Position numbers and translations under genes: made by a program. A stretch of 64,000 bases of DNA from contig OX422184.1 in assembly GCA_949130485.1 (NCBI GenBank), forward strand, positions 6,242,655 through 6,306,654. The letters are read 5' to 3'. This document shows, one piece after another, positions 1 to 12,600 of this stretch; position 1 is the first letter of the stretch; each line of letters opens with the position of its first letter. Origin of the DNA: Agelas oroides (lineage: Eukaryota; Porifera; Demospongiae; Agelasida; Agelasidae). The notes under the pieces are model-generated. The model was not told the origin of the DNA, did no database searches, and saw nothing but the letters and a program-made list of their open reading frames with translations.

Positions 1-1300
1 TCACCCTCAGTTTCAGTCTGTCTTCCTTTGTGATGCTACAGGAAGCATCACAGAGGTTCGGGTGGGACACCACCAGCCTTTCCAGACATCCAGGCTCATA
101 TCCTAGCACACACAAAGCAGGGGCAAACGTGTATTTTGAATACTGCATGATAGTACTGTATTGACAGGCAAACATACACTATAAATTGTGGCAGAACTTA
201 AGGCATGACAGATAATATCTTGTAGCCCTGCAAGCAAAGGTAAGTATACTTCATCAATCTTTTTCATCTAAAATGTTGCCTACAAAATAGTGCCAGACAA
301 ATAACGAGACAGCTTAGTATAGAAATTGATTACCTGAGCATGAGTTGTCCTTCATTCCAATGACACCACTAGTATACATCACAAGCACATACACTTTCTG
401 CCATCTGTCACCGGCTAAATTCACTCCTTCCTTGGTAGAGCCTTTGGTTCTTTGAATACCATCCTGAAGAATTCGTACTGCAAATACAAATCAAAAGAAC
501 AATGTGCCATGTCCCTCAATTAAGTGTGATAGATAGCCAATGCCAAATCAGAGTGGGTGTTTCATCAAGATTACAGGAAGAGTTGGCTGGAGTCTGAGCT
601 AACAGCAGCTCAATAATTCAGGCCAGGCTAATTCACTTCTGAGCAATATTTTCCCTTGTTAAAGTATGCTCAACACCATACAAGCATGTGCCTAAGCTTT
701 ACTTGACTTTATAAGATGTTTAACGACTATTAAACAGGATTAATCAACCGTGAACAACAACAACAACAAAAAACTTTATAACCTAATACTGAGTCTGCAC
801 ATGCTCACTCACACTCACTGACACCCCATAGTGTTAGCTGCTTCACACGTACTATGCAGCTTTTGTTGTAACTGCCATTTACTTCAAACTGTTTTCCAGC
901 CATGTGTCCCCAAATTACTCCACCTTGGTTAGATGTGGCCATCTAAGGGCTCCACTCCCGCCCCAGTATAAATAGACCCCAAGCTTCATACATGCAAAGG
1001 CTGCTGGACTTCCCTACACACTATAAATTATGTCTGTCCTTCAGTGGGGGTGAGCTGGAAGGCTAGAGTTTCCTAGTAGTAGAGGCAGCTAAACAGCATC
1101 AGGTGTATGCACTCACTGAGATAGTGTAAGCTAAGTACTGACGGTGACTCAGTACTGAGGGCTATCTACTCGGCGTATTAAGACTAGTATACACTCACTC
1201 CCGGACTCCACCTCAGCCTTTGTCGCATAGTGAGCCTGGCAACACGGTTAGCTCGCGCCTTACCTGGTGAAACTCTTGATCTTGAAGCTGCTGTCCCCAT
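1..1300 (-). CDS. Unrecognised multi-exon gene, 5' part (runs off the left edge)
   Basis: Three exons can be chained on the minus strand: 1300-1264 (start ATG at 1300-1298, donor GTAAGG), 477-334 (acceptor TTTGCAG, donor GTAATC) and 101-1 (acceptor GTGCTAG, cut by the window edge). All junctions are phase 1 and the joined frame stays open for about 94 residues. The protein begins MGTAASRSRV, a start that fits the N-myristoylation pattern (Gly2, Ser6), and has several cysteines in the third exon (GYEPGCLERL, then two more Cys). I do not recognise the family and cannot give a function. A GC box lies just upstream of the start. Missing exons inside the 786-bp first intron cannot be excluded. The support is splice and frame consistency only. 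Confidence 0.5.
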
Positions 1301-1325
1301 AATGGTGGGATTGTACGCTGATAGA

Positions 1326-1333
1326 CCCGCCCC
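1326..1333 (-). promoter_or_regulatory. GC box upstream of the minus-strand gene
   Basis: GGGGCGGG on the minus strand, 26 bases upstream of the predicted ATG at 1300, inside a C/G-rich patch (1326-1355). It looks like an Sp1-type site for a TATA-less promoter. The assignment rests on position and motif only. Confidence 0.3.
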
Positions 1334-1639
1334 TAAAACTCATAGCCCCACCCCCAAATATTTTGGTAATCGGTGATGAACTTTCTTCAAGTTCCTGCTT
1401 CACGGACTCGCTCACGGAGACCGGTGAGTGCACTGTAAAGGGTTTAGACCACAGCAGGGACTATCACCGCCCGCACAGACTTCCTAATCCAATGAATCGA
1501 GTTCCTGATAGTTCCACTTCTCAAAACACACTACAGTATAAATACCGCTTCCGCACTAAATACTGTTATAGAAGCCTTTGGAAAACACAGTAGAAACTGT
1601 GTCCTTTATAAACCAGCTGCATTTTGACAGGTTACTAAA

Positions 1640-1985
1640 GGTTGACCCCTTTCGGGTTATAGTGCTACACTCAAGTTATAATACCGTTAAAAATAATTCG
1701 CGTAAAAACGTTTCGTGTTGATAAATTTTCGCGGTTCGTTCGATCCACGAAATTTTTTTAACGGTTGACAGTCACATAATGGACGAGCGCCTGGAGCGTT
1801 CCTAGCGTTGTACTACCAGGTGTGGACGTGCGCGCGCACGCTTATTCGTTGATCATCGCCGCGTAAATGTTTTTATTCGCGTGTTAAATTTTCGCGGTAG
1901 GTCTCAACCGCGAAATTATTTTAACAGCGAAATTTTCCCGATCTACGTGAAAATTTCCCGATCTACGTGAAAATTTCCCGATCTA
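1640..1985. repeat. AT-rich repeat with TTTCGCGG motifs and a 20-bp triple repeat
   Basis: This stretch has repeated, partly inverted TTTCGCGG / CCGCGAAA words typical of an invertebrate MITE. It ends in three tandem copies of a unit of about 20 bp (core AAATTTCCCGATCTACG) between about 1925 and 1985. No coding signal is seen. Confidence 0.45.
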
Positions 1986-3340
1986 CGGTACATGGTCTAC
2001 AAAATACAAAAACACTGGGGTACAACAACTTATAACAACTGGAACCAAGTTCCAACAAAGTAGTCATATCCATGCAGTCCATAAGCAGTGTATGGTATCT
2101 CAGGACATGCTCAAACAAAGTCTGGTTTTCCAGTACACTCTCACATCCATTGGGATGCATTCCAAAGATGGGCAGTGTCATCAGCCTAAAAGGTGCTGTC
2201 AGATGTTTCATTCCTGTAGGTCCATGGTCAGGCTAGGCCATGGTCCCAGACTTTCAGCCAACTCCCATTTCTTGCCACTTGGAGAGCCAGTTCAAGAGTG
2301 GGATGGTGTTCAGCTTTCATCAAGAGAAGTATCTTTCTTAAATATGTGATCTCTTATCAGCCTTGGGGATTTGGCTTCCAAAGGTGAAGCGTCTGATCTT
2401 AGACTGTGGCATATCTGGTGGGTGAAGGAGGTGCAGAGGGGTGTTTCTACATGTAGCTGTATGCATTGCTGCACCAGATCAAGCTGTTGAATGTCTGTGG
2501 CTGCTATTGTCCTTAGCGATTGGGTGCTCATAGTGTCACTCTCCCCAAGGGCAGTTCTTCGCAAAAAATCATCGGTTAGTCTGGCTATTCTGGGTTCAGC
2601 ATGATTCACACTGTGAGTTTCGGAGGTTTGATATCATGCTACTATTACGTTACTGTAGTTCCTTCCTGCAAACAAATGGTCAGCAATGTCAGGATGATAT
2701 TTAGTAGCTAATAGCTACTCCAAGATCGCTCAACCCTTCAGTTGCAGGAAAGGACTAGCCTAGCTAGCTTCCTAACTTCAGCACTGTATTATTATTGATA
2801 CTACTAAAGCAGGCATGTTGCAGTGGCTTAGCCAGGATGAGCAAGTTCCATGGGCACAGCATGGGCCCACCCAGTGCGTGCGTAACACACATCTGCAAGG
2901 AAATTTGGGGCACGCTCCCGCCATGAAGAATTATATACTCTGAAATCGCTTCTACTGCCGTTTTCGGCCACAAATACCAGTCTTTCCTGTGTGCTCGCTT
3001 CAGTCCACATGAGACTTGCGATTGCACATGCTAATACCTGATCTACCTTAGCTTTCCACATTATTTTTACCCGGGTGCACCAGCGAATTTTATGTGGGCA
3101 CAGGCCCGGGTATGCCCGGGTGTAGCTACACCACTGGCCTGTTGTACATCCATGTACGAGCCTCACACTAGTGAGCCGAATTGCATAATTATAGAGGCCT
3201 ATATGCAATGGATTATGCATGGTAGCCTGCTATTTATGGTCGTAACCACCTGAGGGTGAGGGCAGAGCCTGGAGGACATTGTAAACCTAAAGCCCAAAAT
3301 AACATATGCATTATGTGTTATGTCTGCATGATTGGTCCTT
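1986..3340. other. Unassigned DNA with decayed minus-strand coding traces
   Basis: Overlapping minus-strand open stretches at 1963-2211 and 2310-2609 read as broken protein sequence, with frame changes around 2220-2320. I cannot assign a family. They may be remains of a transposable element. The rest, to 3340, shows nothing supportable. Confidence 0.3.
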
Positions 3341-3471
3341 GTTATTATTGGGGCGAGCCTGAGCGAGCCCCACACTAGCGTGACTGCATTGCGCACGCAT
3401 GTGTCTATCTATGGACGTCGGACCGACCACTTACCGTAAATTTTAAATGAGCGCATTCAAATATTTCACGA
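3341..3471 (+). repeat. Dispersed repeat family A (GGGGCGAGCCTGAGCGAGCC type), copy 1
   Basis: About 130 bp starting with a GC-rich imperfect palindrome (GGGGCGAGCCTGAGCGAGCC), followed by TAGCGTGACTGCATTGCGC, then ACTTACCGTAAATTTTAAAT and AAATATTTCACGA. The same order of blocks recurs at 20123-20248 (inverted) and 54270-54393 (direct). Fragments lie near 4200, 11375, 17715, 17870 and 19565. The class is unknown. Confidence 0.7.
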
Positions 3472-4080
3472 AGATCGATATCGTGAAGCATGTGAAGGCC
3501 AGTGAAGGTCTGACTGTCAGACATATCAGAGTGCAGCATCGGTGACCTGGAGCGAAGACGACTGAAGTTGAAGCACGCGTGGCAACTTAATTCTGGTTTG
3601 TGCTTCTATCGACGATGGCAGGCCGCTCACAGGTGGAACAAATTTAATCATTATGGACAGTGGTTGACTGGGTCGCTTCAGGTAGGGCCATTCATAAACG
3701 GCACTCAGAAACGCCAGAAATTTAGCTCATGATTTCGGTGTAAAGGTTAGTCCATGCAGGTGTAGCCACGTTAGCTGCCCTGGCTGGAGAAATGGCTGGT
3801 ATATGTGATATTTATATTTATCTCGGTTTCAGGTCAGGGCAATGGCACTCATAAATGCCATGAAGTTCAGCTCATGATTTCAATGTAAATCTTAGTCGAT
3901 GCATGTGTAGCCCAGGCTGGAGAAATGGCTGCAACTTGTTGGCATATGTGATACCTAGCTGTACGGCTTATCATATAGGGTACTTATGCGTCATCAGGTT
4001 TGGCTTATTACGCTCATGTTACAGTAGACAGTGACAAATCCTGCTGTGTGCCATGACAAGTTAACATTTGACATTTAAAA

Positions 4081-4806
4081 CAAAGCAAAAACACTTAAAG
4101 CCCCCTGTGAATGGTAAATGCCAAAATGGATGTGCATGTAGGAGGATGATTGACTTGATGTGTTACATCACTTATCATGAATATCCTGTATCAGCTTGCT
4201 CAGGCTCGCCCCCACATGCAATGTTCCATTTTCTAGTTAGTAAACATGCGAGCTACCTATTATTAGTAAACAAGGTAGCTAGTTTATAGGAAATGTCATT
4301 TTGCAACTTCCTGTGGCATATGAAACAGAATCTATACAACTTTGCTGTCACTATATAGCTATATATGGAATAATACCTACCTGTTAGTCTTGAATGAATA
4401 TGTCTATATACGTATATTATCTGTCGTACATCTTTCCATAAAACAAAGCAAAAACACTTAAAGCCCCCTATGAATGGTAAATGCCAAAATGGATGTGCAT
4501 GTAGGAGGATGATTGACTTGATGTGTTACATCACTTATCATGAATATCCTGTATCAGCTTGCTCAGGCTCGCCCCCACATGCAATGTTCCATTTTCTAGT
4601 TAGTAAACATGCGAGCTACCTATTATTAGTAAACAAGGTAGCTAGTTTATAGGAAATGTCATTTTGCAACTTCCTGTGGCATATGAAACAGAATCTATAC
4701 AACTTTGCTGTCACTATATAGCTATATATGGAATAATACCTACCTGTTAGTCTTGAATGAATATGTCTATATACGTATATTATCTGTCGTACATCTTTCC
4801 ATAAAA
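4081..4806 (+). repeat. Recent 363-bp tandem duplication
   Basis: 4081-4443 and 4444-4806 are almost identical; I see one substitution (CCTGTGAA against CCTATGAA near the start). Each copy has the same open stretch of about 60 codons, which is a consequence of the copying and not good evidence of a gene. Each also carries a fragment of dispersed repeat family A (GCTTGCTCAGGCTCGCCCC). Confidence 0.9.
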
Positions 4807-7357
4807 GCAGGTTCATACTCTTTCTTTTAACATGACAACCACAAAAGTAAACTTTCTACTCAAGATGCATGCAGCTAGTCAAAGAGGTCTCAAATGTTCC
4901 TGCATGAGTGAAGACAAGAAGAAAGTTACAAAAAACGTCCTTGGAGAGCATGAGTATCTACAGAACAAGGGCTAGCAGTCAGCAGGCTATTTACAGAACA
5001 CAGAAGGCGGCAGAGGTTTTTCTGATTGCATGTTTCAGGATTGAATAGCTGTGAGTTTAGTATGCATGGAGACTTCTCTCTGCAATTTGTGAAAGTAAGG
5101 ACTATGCAAAACAAACCAGGATATCTGTTCACAGACAATAGAGGTCAGCACAAGGTAGGTTCTGGCTGTCAGTGTGTAGTACCACTAAAAGCCAGTAGAG
5201 AGTGACAAATTTTGTGATCTGGTAATGCACTGGTGAAGTGTTGGCCATTGAACTGCATTGCTCGCTCACACTTGCTCTATAATGTTTTACATTTCCCTAG
5301 CATTACTAAAGAACAACTCTGAATTGAGGAAGTCTATGACTGGAAGGAGTTGAGAGCATAGACCTTATGCATTACGCATCATTTCCACTCAAACTTAGGC
5401 TAGCAGGTGAGCCTAAGTGAGCAGCACATTGCCAAATATATATTTTCATCACACTCACGCAACAGTAGACGGTGACAAGACCTGCTGCTATGCATGGTCA
5501 ATTTGCCAAGACAAATCTTTAGCCAAAGTTCATAGTGCATAAAGTAAGCCCTCACCACAGGCAGCTAGGTGATCACATACAATGCAGCCCAATTTCTCCA
5601 AGCAGGACAGCTATTATGGCTATACAGGCATGAACTAACCAAATCACAAACTGAATCTCTGTTGTTCACAATCGTTGTTTGTGCATGGCACCTGAAGTGA
5701 CCTCATAATTTCTGCCATCTTTGACAAGCTTGCTTATCTGGTGCAAGTGGAAAACACTGAAGTGCAGAACTGAAGTACAGAAATGGAAGCATGGAAACAG
5801 AAGTATGGAAATGGAAGTACAGAAGCGAGAAGACAAGCCACCTATAGGTGTATAGTCCCTTACTGGTGACTTACAGCCATGTGTCTGATGAAGCCTTGTA
5901 GCCATAGGGTGATTGTCTCTCAGTGAAGTGAGGGGCAGATCCTGGGACTTGGTCTCCAGCAAGCGTTGTTAACATGGGTTATACTAGCCTGGTACACAGT
6001 GAGTGGGCCAACTGTGCAGGTTTTCTGCTCCTGATGTTCTCATGACTGTGATACACATGCGAGTGTCGTGGTTCCTCGCAAAGAGCCTTCGGCAGTGGCT
6101 CAAAAAGTTGGAGAACTACTCTTGAGACGCTAGCAAGTAAGGTAAGTGCTCACCAAGGTCTTGAAACATTACCAAGACGAAACAACACAGTAAGTGTCGT
6201 GCTCAACAACAGTTCCAGGTAAATAGAATTATAAGTGAAGCAAAGACCTTACAAGAGAAATGAGGTAGGAAATTGACAGAGGCTGACAAAATTATGAGTA
6301 GATCAGAAAATAAACAAATAAGTACATGTCAGCAAGGAGCACCAGCACTGCACATTACCTGTAAACCACAACCTCCTATGAAATTCTGCCAGTCAGTTAG
6401 ATTGTACACTACTTTGCTACAACTTCCCTTTGTTCCCTCTTGCAAACTTCAAGCTCCATGGCCCTCCAGTAGCTAATCAGTCAGATGAATGTTAGCAGTA
6501 GTGAAAGTTTCCCATTGGTGGATTTTTCAAACCTTCTCCTGCATGACTAGATTATTCTGATGATGCTGATGCATAAACCTCAAAAAAATTGCAGAGACCA
6601 TAAATTCACTTACCCAGCATTTCACATTGATGAAAGCAATGGAGGAAGAGAGAAAGAAGTCTGCCAATAAATCTGGGTCCCAGTTAAGAATTAAGATTGA
6701 GCCCAGGATGTTCTGAAAGATTCTTTTATACCACTGAGCCACTGGACCCACAACAGAAAAGCAGAAGCAAGTCTGGTGTTATATCCGGCATGGTATGTGG
6801 CATCACAGGAATGTTGTGATTGGCAATAGTGAGTTCCCTGAGTAGTTGCACAGTTCATTTCCTTAAAATGTGATCCACTGAGTGAAAAACCTACATTTTT
6901 TGTACACAAATCAAGATAAGATTGGATTTATATTGTGTAACAGTAAAAAAATGCAGCTGCTTAGTTGGAGTGAAATGCATTAATTGCAGATGCTGATGTG
7001 ACTTTTCAAGAAAATTTATTTTTATGGTGTTATGGTAAAGTTCAATGCCTCAGTATGCTATCATGTTATCTAAGTACTATGTATGATGTTAGTGCATACT
7101 ATGAAGAGAGCATGCAATTAATTGCACTCTCTCAACCAACTTCTTAATCACTTTACAAGTATGATGTCACATTGCATCACTGAACCTGTTACCGCAAGTT
7201 TCAAAACATGTTATTGCACTGAGCATGCATTCCTGGTGTTGGTGATATTCCTGGTTTGTTGAGGAGAGGCAAAGGTTACCAAACAGGTCATGCAGTAATT
7301 GATTGCTCCCTTGGTGAAAATTTTGTCACAAAGAAAACAGACGAAGAGCTATGAAAA
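4807..7357. other. No supportable gene
   Basis: Short open stretches on both strands have no recognisable product and no matched splice signals. A short purine-rich minisatellite (GAAGTATGGAAATGGAAGTA-like units, about 5750-5830) is the only clear structure. Confidence 0.4.
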
Positions 7358-7726
7358 GATGACAGGTGAAAGTACATTATCCAACCTCTGAACTACAAGT
7401 TCAGTAGACCACACATCCAGCCTGTAAACAAATGTACTGATAGCCTATAAAAGAAGCAACTGATACACTAGCTACATTAGTTGATGACAAGTGAAAGTAC
7501 ATTATCCAACCTCTGAACTACAAGTTCAGTAGACCACACATCCAGCCTGTAAACAAATGTACTGATAGCCTATAAAAGAAGCAACTGATACACTAGCTAC
7601 ATTAGTTGATGACAAGTGAAAGTACATTATCCAACCTCTGAACTACAAGTTCAGTAGACCACACATCCAGCCTGTAAACAAATGTACTGATAGCCTATAA
7701 AAGAAGCAACTGACACACTAGCTACA
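7358..7726 (+). repeat. 125-bp TATA-bearing tandem repeats, left group (three copies)
   Basis: Copies begin at 7358, 7483 and 7608, exactly 125 bp apart. The third is cut at 7726 by a foldback element. Each unit carries TATAAAAG (7446-7453, 7571-7578, 7696-7703) followed by GAAGCAACTGA. The same unit recurs at 25787-26045, directly upstream of the collagen-like gene. The left group is therefore best read as duplicated copies of that gene's core promoter, now 18 kb from it because a transposon inserted between them. Confidence 0.9.
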
Positions 7727-8499
7727 GGCCGTCTGCAATCACTGGACTGGACTAGTGGACTGGACTGGTGGACTGTACTGGTGGACTGTACTGGTGGACT
7801 GACACTAAAAATCATTTTTATCCTTTCCAATGACACTCACTCACCTGTGGAGTTGTGTGGAAGCCCTGCAGCTTTGTTTCTAGCCTGCATACATGGTCCC
7901 AGAGCAAATAACTCACTAGGCCTACAGTATTTGTGATGGTCTTTGTACCCAGTGTGTAATGGCTTTCTCCTCTATGATGTAGTGTAGAAATTTCAACCCA
8001 ACTTCAGTTCCTAGGACTTCAGATGAGGTTTGGTAGTTTGGTAAATGTTTTAGTTGTCATTACACCATACTGTACATTGTAACACTTAAGTGTATATATA
8101 CAGTGAGCAATCTGATCGCATGCTCGGTGCAATACTTGTTCCTTCGTACAAGCATCATCTAGACTACCAAATGTCAGTTGTCCTGTGAGGACCAACAACA
8201 TAGGATGTTGCACCCTCAAATATTTGACTAACTGTTAGATCACTTTTGCTCCTCCCCTACCCTGTCAATTTTTGGAAATGAAGCCCAGGTTATGCAGTGG
8301 TTATCGCCATCAAAAATTTACTACTTTGGCATAAAGGTCTGTCCAAGAAGAAAGCTGTTTTGGGGGTAATATTATGCATCATGCAACCCTACAGGCAAGT
8401 GAGTCTGATTAGAAAGCATAAAAATGATTTTTAATGTCAGTCCACCAGTCCAGTCCACCAGTCCAGTCCACTAGTCCAGTCCAGTGATTGTAGACGGCC
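7727..8499. mobile_element. Foldback element, 773 bp, with minisatellite arms
   Basis: The terminal inverted arms are about 90-100 bp (7727 to about 7825, and about 8405 to 8499). They start GGCCGTCTRCAATCACTGG and contain tandem GGACTGGACTRGTGGACT units. The flanks carry a 5-bp direct repeat, CTACA (7722-7726 and 8500-8504). No transposase is seen, so it is non-autonomous. It inserted exactly where the 125-bp repeat meets the left end of the 17-kb transposon, so it came after that transposon. Confidence 0.8.
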
Positions 8500-8502
8500 C
8501 TA

Positions 8503-8515
8503 CACTGCAAAAAAA
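8503..8515 (+). repeat. Left terminal inverted repeat of the 17-kb transposon
   Basis: CACTGCAAAAAAA, preceded by TAGCTA in the reconstructed pre-foldback sequence. It matches the right end over 12 bases with one mismatch. CACTR ends followed by an A-run are typical of animal EnSpm/CACTA elements. Confidence 0.8.
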
Positions 8516-8715
8516 GTTGTGTTAAAATAACATTAAAATTGATGTTAAATCAATTGAAACTGAGGTAACCCTATGTAAATTGAAATTAACTGCATTTAAT
8601 TTGATGTTATTCTAACCACAGTGAAGAAAGTCATATTAAGTTAAATATTTGGTTACTTATAACCCATTCTGTGTTAGGTCATTGTAATGATATTTGATTG
8701 TTAGTATAAACATTT

Positions 8716-9300
8716 ATTGCTGGTACAAGTAGCTATTAGAAAAAGTTGTTTCAGCCAACCCTGAAAGTTAATGTAACTAAATAATATTTAGTTAAACTTA
8801 ACATTAGTAATGCCTCCATACAACCTATGCAAGTTGTTGTAACCTAACTTATTGCTGGTACAAGTAGCTATTAGAAAAAGTTGTTTCAGCCAACCCTGAA
8901 AGTTAATGTAACTAAATAATATTTAGTTAAACTTAACATTAGTAATGCCTCCATACAACCTATGCAAGTTGTTGTAACCTAACTTATTGCTGGTACAAGT
9001 AGCTATTAGAAAAAGTTGTTTCAGCCAACCCTGAAAGTTAATGTAACTAAATAATATTTAGTTAAACTTAACATTAGTAATGCCTCCATACAACCTATGC
9101 AAGTTGTTGTAACCTAACTTATTGCTAGTACAAGTAGCTATTAGGAAAAGTTGTTTCAGCTAACTCCAAAAGGTTAATGTAACTATGCAAATTGTTGTAA
9201 CCTAACTTGTTGCTAGTACAAGTAGCTATTAGGAAAAGTTGTTTCAGCCAACCAAAAAAAGTTAATATAACTAATAATGTTTAGTTAAACCTAACTTAAG
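8716..9300. repeat. Subterminal 135-bp tandem repeats of the transposon
   Basis: Units begin at about 8716, 8851, 8986 and 9121 (period 135), followed by a shortened unit from about 9208. The first copies are nearly identical. Each contains GTTGTAACCTAACTT and AACTAAATAATATTTAGTT, words also found singly in both subterminal zones. In plant En/Spm, subterminal repeats bind the accessory protein TNPA. A similar role here is inference. Confidence 0.85.
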
Positions 9301-9333
9301 TCCCCTATACAACCTATGCGAGTTGCTGTAACC

Positions 9334-9428
9334 TAGCCTCATTCCCAGGCCTTCCCCAGCTCCAGTTTTTGATCGCCTGCAGTATGCGATCAAAAACTGG
9401 AGCCGGGGAAGGCCTGGGAACGAGGCTA
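9334..9428. mobile_element. Minimal self-complementary element (TAGYCTCG family), 95 bp
   Basis: A nearly perfect palindrome running from TAGCCTCATTCCCAGGCC to GGCCTGGGAACGAGGCTA. The flanks GCTGTAACC (9325-9333) and GTTGTAACC (9429-9437) form a 9-bp target duplication with one mismatch. It would fold into a long hairpin. Confidence 0.8.
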
Positions 9429-9652
9429 GTTGTAACCTAACGCGTAAGTATTACCTAGTTGAAATAGGCGTGACAAAATTGTTTCAACAACATTGATGTA
9501 GTTCTTTTCATAGTAGACATGACCATGAAATAGGAAAACTATTTCAATAATAAATTCAAACCAACCAGAGCCAGTTCAAACGTACAGAACACAAATGTCA
9601 AGGTAAACTCAAATATTGGTAAGTTTCAGGTACAAAACTAGACCAAAAGTGA

Positions 9653-12600
9653 CTATTCTTCTTTAAACTTTTGTATATCAGTGGTCACAGATAAGTATGT
9701 TGCTGACTTTTGCCTTGTGCTAACAGAAGGCACTGGCTGTGAAAAAACAAATTCCTGTATAAACAGGCAAACCTCCTTAGCTTGCTTGCAATACTCTAAG
9801 TTGAGTACATAAAATAAAGCAAAGCAAAGCATAAGTGCCCTGGAAAAAAAAGGAGTGTCAGTCACTACACGCGAGTCCACATAAATGACATACGTGCTGG
9901 AATCATCACCCTTGAAGCCCGCAAACCTTGGGGCACTTCGTGGCGGACGGCGAGTAGCAACTTGTTCTGGTGTGTCGGTCATCTGCATGTAAGATAGGAA
10001 TAGCTAATAACTTCTGGGTGCTCTCCTGTACCAAAAAGAAAGCTTCTATAGGATGTCCAGGTCCGTTCCTAGCTGGGAAAGATGTTTACACTGCTTGCTT
10101 AACCCTATATACCCCCGACACGCATGCGCAAAAATCAATGTCGTAGCCACGAGACAAGATATTGAAAAAATGGTGATTTTGATTCATAGCGTTATATCTT
10201 GTAAACTAGCCAAGTTCACAGGCTGCTAGTTAGGCTTAGCTTAAACCTGCTTTACTCAGGAATTAGTCATACGAGTTGACAGTGAAGTTCGACTAAGCTA
10301 CAATGGAGGAAATGCCGGGGACTTGCTATCCATTGGAAATGACTAGAAAACCGTGGCCAAACTTCTAGCGAAGGTCATTGTTGTTTAGACAAACGGCTAG
10401 AAACAATTCTGTAGAACCAGTTGCACGTGGGATACAAGCTGTTCTGTGACAATGCTAAGTTCAACACGATCGGAAGGCAAACTTCGAATGCGATTTCCAG
10501 GGAAAGTCCCTATGGGACACCCTGGCTTATTATGCTGAGATCGACTTCCTGTGGCTTATAATTACTATATACTAACTCAAAAACACGCAGCTGTGGCAAT
10601 AAATCGCGGGAAGCTAACTCGGGCGCATACGGGCGCTATCTGGTTTAAAGTATCGGGTTTAAAGGTTGTAAAAATTCCGGGCACATACAGGCGCTATCGG
10701 GGTTAAAGGGTTAGTTATTAGTATTATATGAGTATGACATTAGTCGCTATACAATCACCATAGAGTTATGACTCAGGAGATGGGACTGCATGTGCATAAT
10801 ATATGATGGAAATGGATTAGTGTGTTAATGTCCTTTGTTCCCAAAGGTCACCGTTTAAAATATTACGAACTTTCCTTGCTAGTAACCATATTCGTTACAC
10901 ACACTGAAAATTAACCATGCGTATGACAGCAAAGCATAAGGTTCTCCATTGCTGCTGCTTTACGGACATGACTAAAATATGGACTGGATTGGAAAAACGG
11001 ATCAAAAAACGGATCATCTGAATTTTACAATTTCTAGCACTTCAGGTCACTGGAGAACTTCACTGAATTAGTGATTGTGGTTTGTTAAGTTAGCTGCTTC
11101 TACTAGCTAATAACATCAGCGCAGGCCACCAGAACATCGTCCATGACCACCTGCGTCCTAGACTCCCAGGCTGAGCACGCTTAGTCACACTAGCCACTTC
11201 CCATTCCGCAGAAAACGGGGTGCAGCTAGCAGCGACACAGTCTGATGAAGCAATCGAGAGTGTCAGCCCAGTGATAGCTATGGTAGTAGCTAGGTACTGC
11301 ACTGTGCATGTAGCAGTTTACTGCCACAAAATCCCCATAGAAGCATAGCTCGTGTATAGGCTGCTTGCTTACTTGCAGCCACTTACCGTAAATCCTAAAC
11401 CAGAACAAATCATATCAATATTTACAGAACACATGCAACTTGAACGCAACGTCAATGTCGACGATGGCGGTGGGGTGAGAGACTGTATGTGGTGTGAGCT
11501 ACTTCAAAGCTGGGCAAGGGCCTGGGAACGAGGCTAACTGTAGTTAAGGAATACTTCATAATGCTGTTTGTAAACTTTATCACAAAATGCATAATGCATT
11601 ATTGTAATACTAGTGAAATGCACATTCAAAGAGTGGAACTGCAGCCATCCTTCCTAGGAAGCTACTATGGCCGAAGCAGTAATTGTGATAAGCTAATAAG
11701 CTTCACACTCAAAGCATTAAGATAGCAAGAGACCCTCTACTACCATGCACATTCAAAGAGTGGAACTGCAGCCATTCTTCCTAGGAAGCTACTATGGCCG
11801 AAGCAGTAATTGTGATAAGCTAATAAGCTTCACACTCAAAGCATTAAGATAGCAAGAGACTCTCTACCACCTTCTGCAGCCTAGTCCTTACTTCAGACAG
11901 CTTGGAGAATGCTGTGTGGCTCGCCTACGTATCAATATATTGTGATTATTGAGACGCGCACGCGCATTTCTCCGATCAAGTAGAAATCGAACATTATTCC
12001 GTTGCGTAATTCGACCGCGTTACCGCGTTCGAAGCGCTGTAGCGCAGAACTTCCGTTAAGGGCGGGGTTCATACACGCAGCGAAGATGCATGAATACCTA
12101 GTCTATGTAGCGCTTATGAGCCCCGCCCTTAACGAAAGTTCTGTGCTACAGCGCTTTGAACGTGGTAATGCGGTCGAAATACGCAATGGAATAATGTTCG
12201 ATTTCTACCACGATTTCTACCCAGGACTGCAAGAAGAAAGCTGTTTGTCGTCTCGGTAAGGTCGTGTCACCGTACTCCGGGAACCCAATATATTGTTACT
12301 ATGGAGTCCACAATAATCGATATGCTCAATATCGTCCAGCACAAATTTGGTGTGGGAGAACTGCTTCCAGATTTCACATAAGGCAGGAGTACTACCTTGT
12401 AAATTGGCTGAGTCTATCGGAGCTGTAAGCAGCAAGCGAGAAAAACAGCACCATTTCAAGATGCTGGTATAAGCTACAACATAGAGAATGGTTTCAAACA
12501 GGCTTATCTAGCAGTGATCAGCTATTAAGTCCAGCCTAGTTACACTCTATCCAGGGTTTCATACAGGATTTTGAGTTTGGGGGGGGAAACAGGATGGTAG

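Noticed and set aside
4068..4652. Twin open frames of 73 and 60 codons
   Set aside because: They are identical only because of the 363-bp duplication. There is no start context or family.
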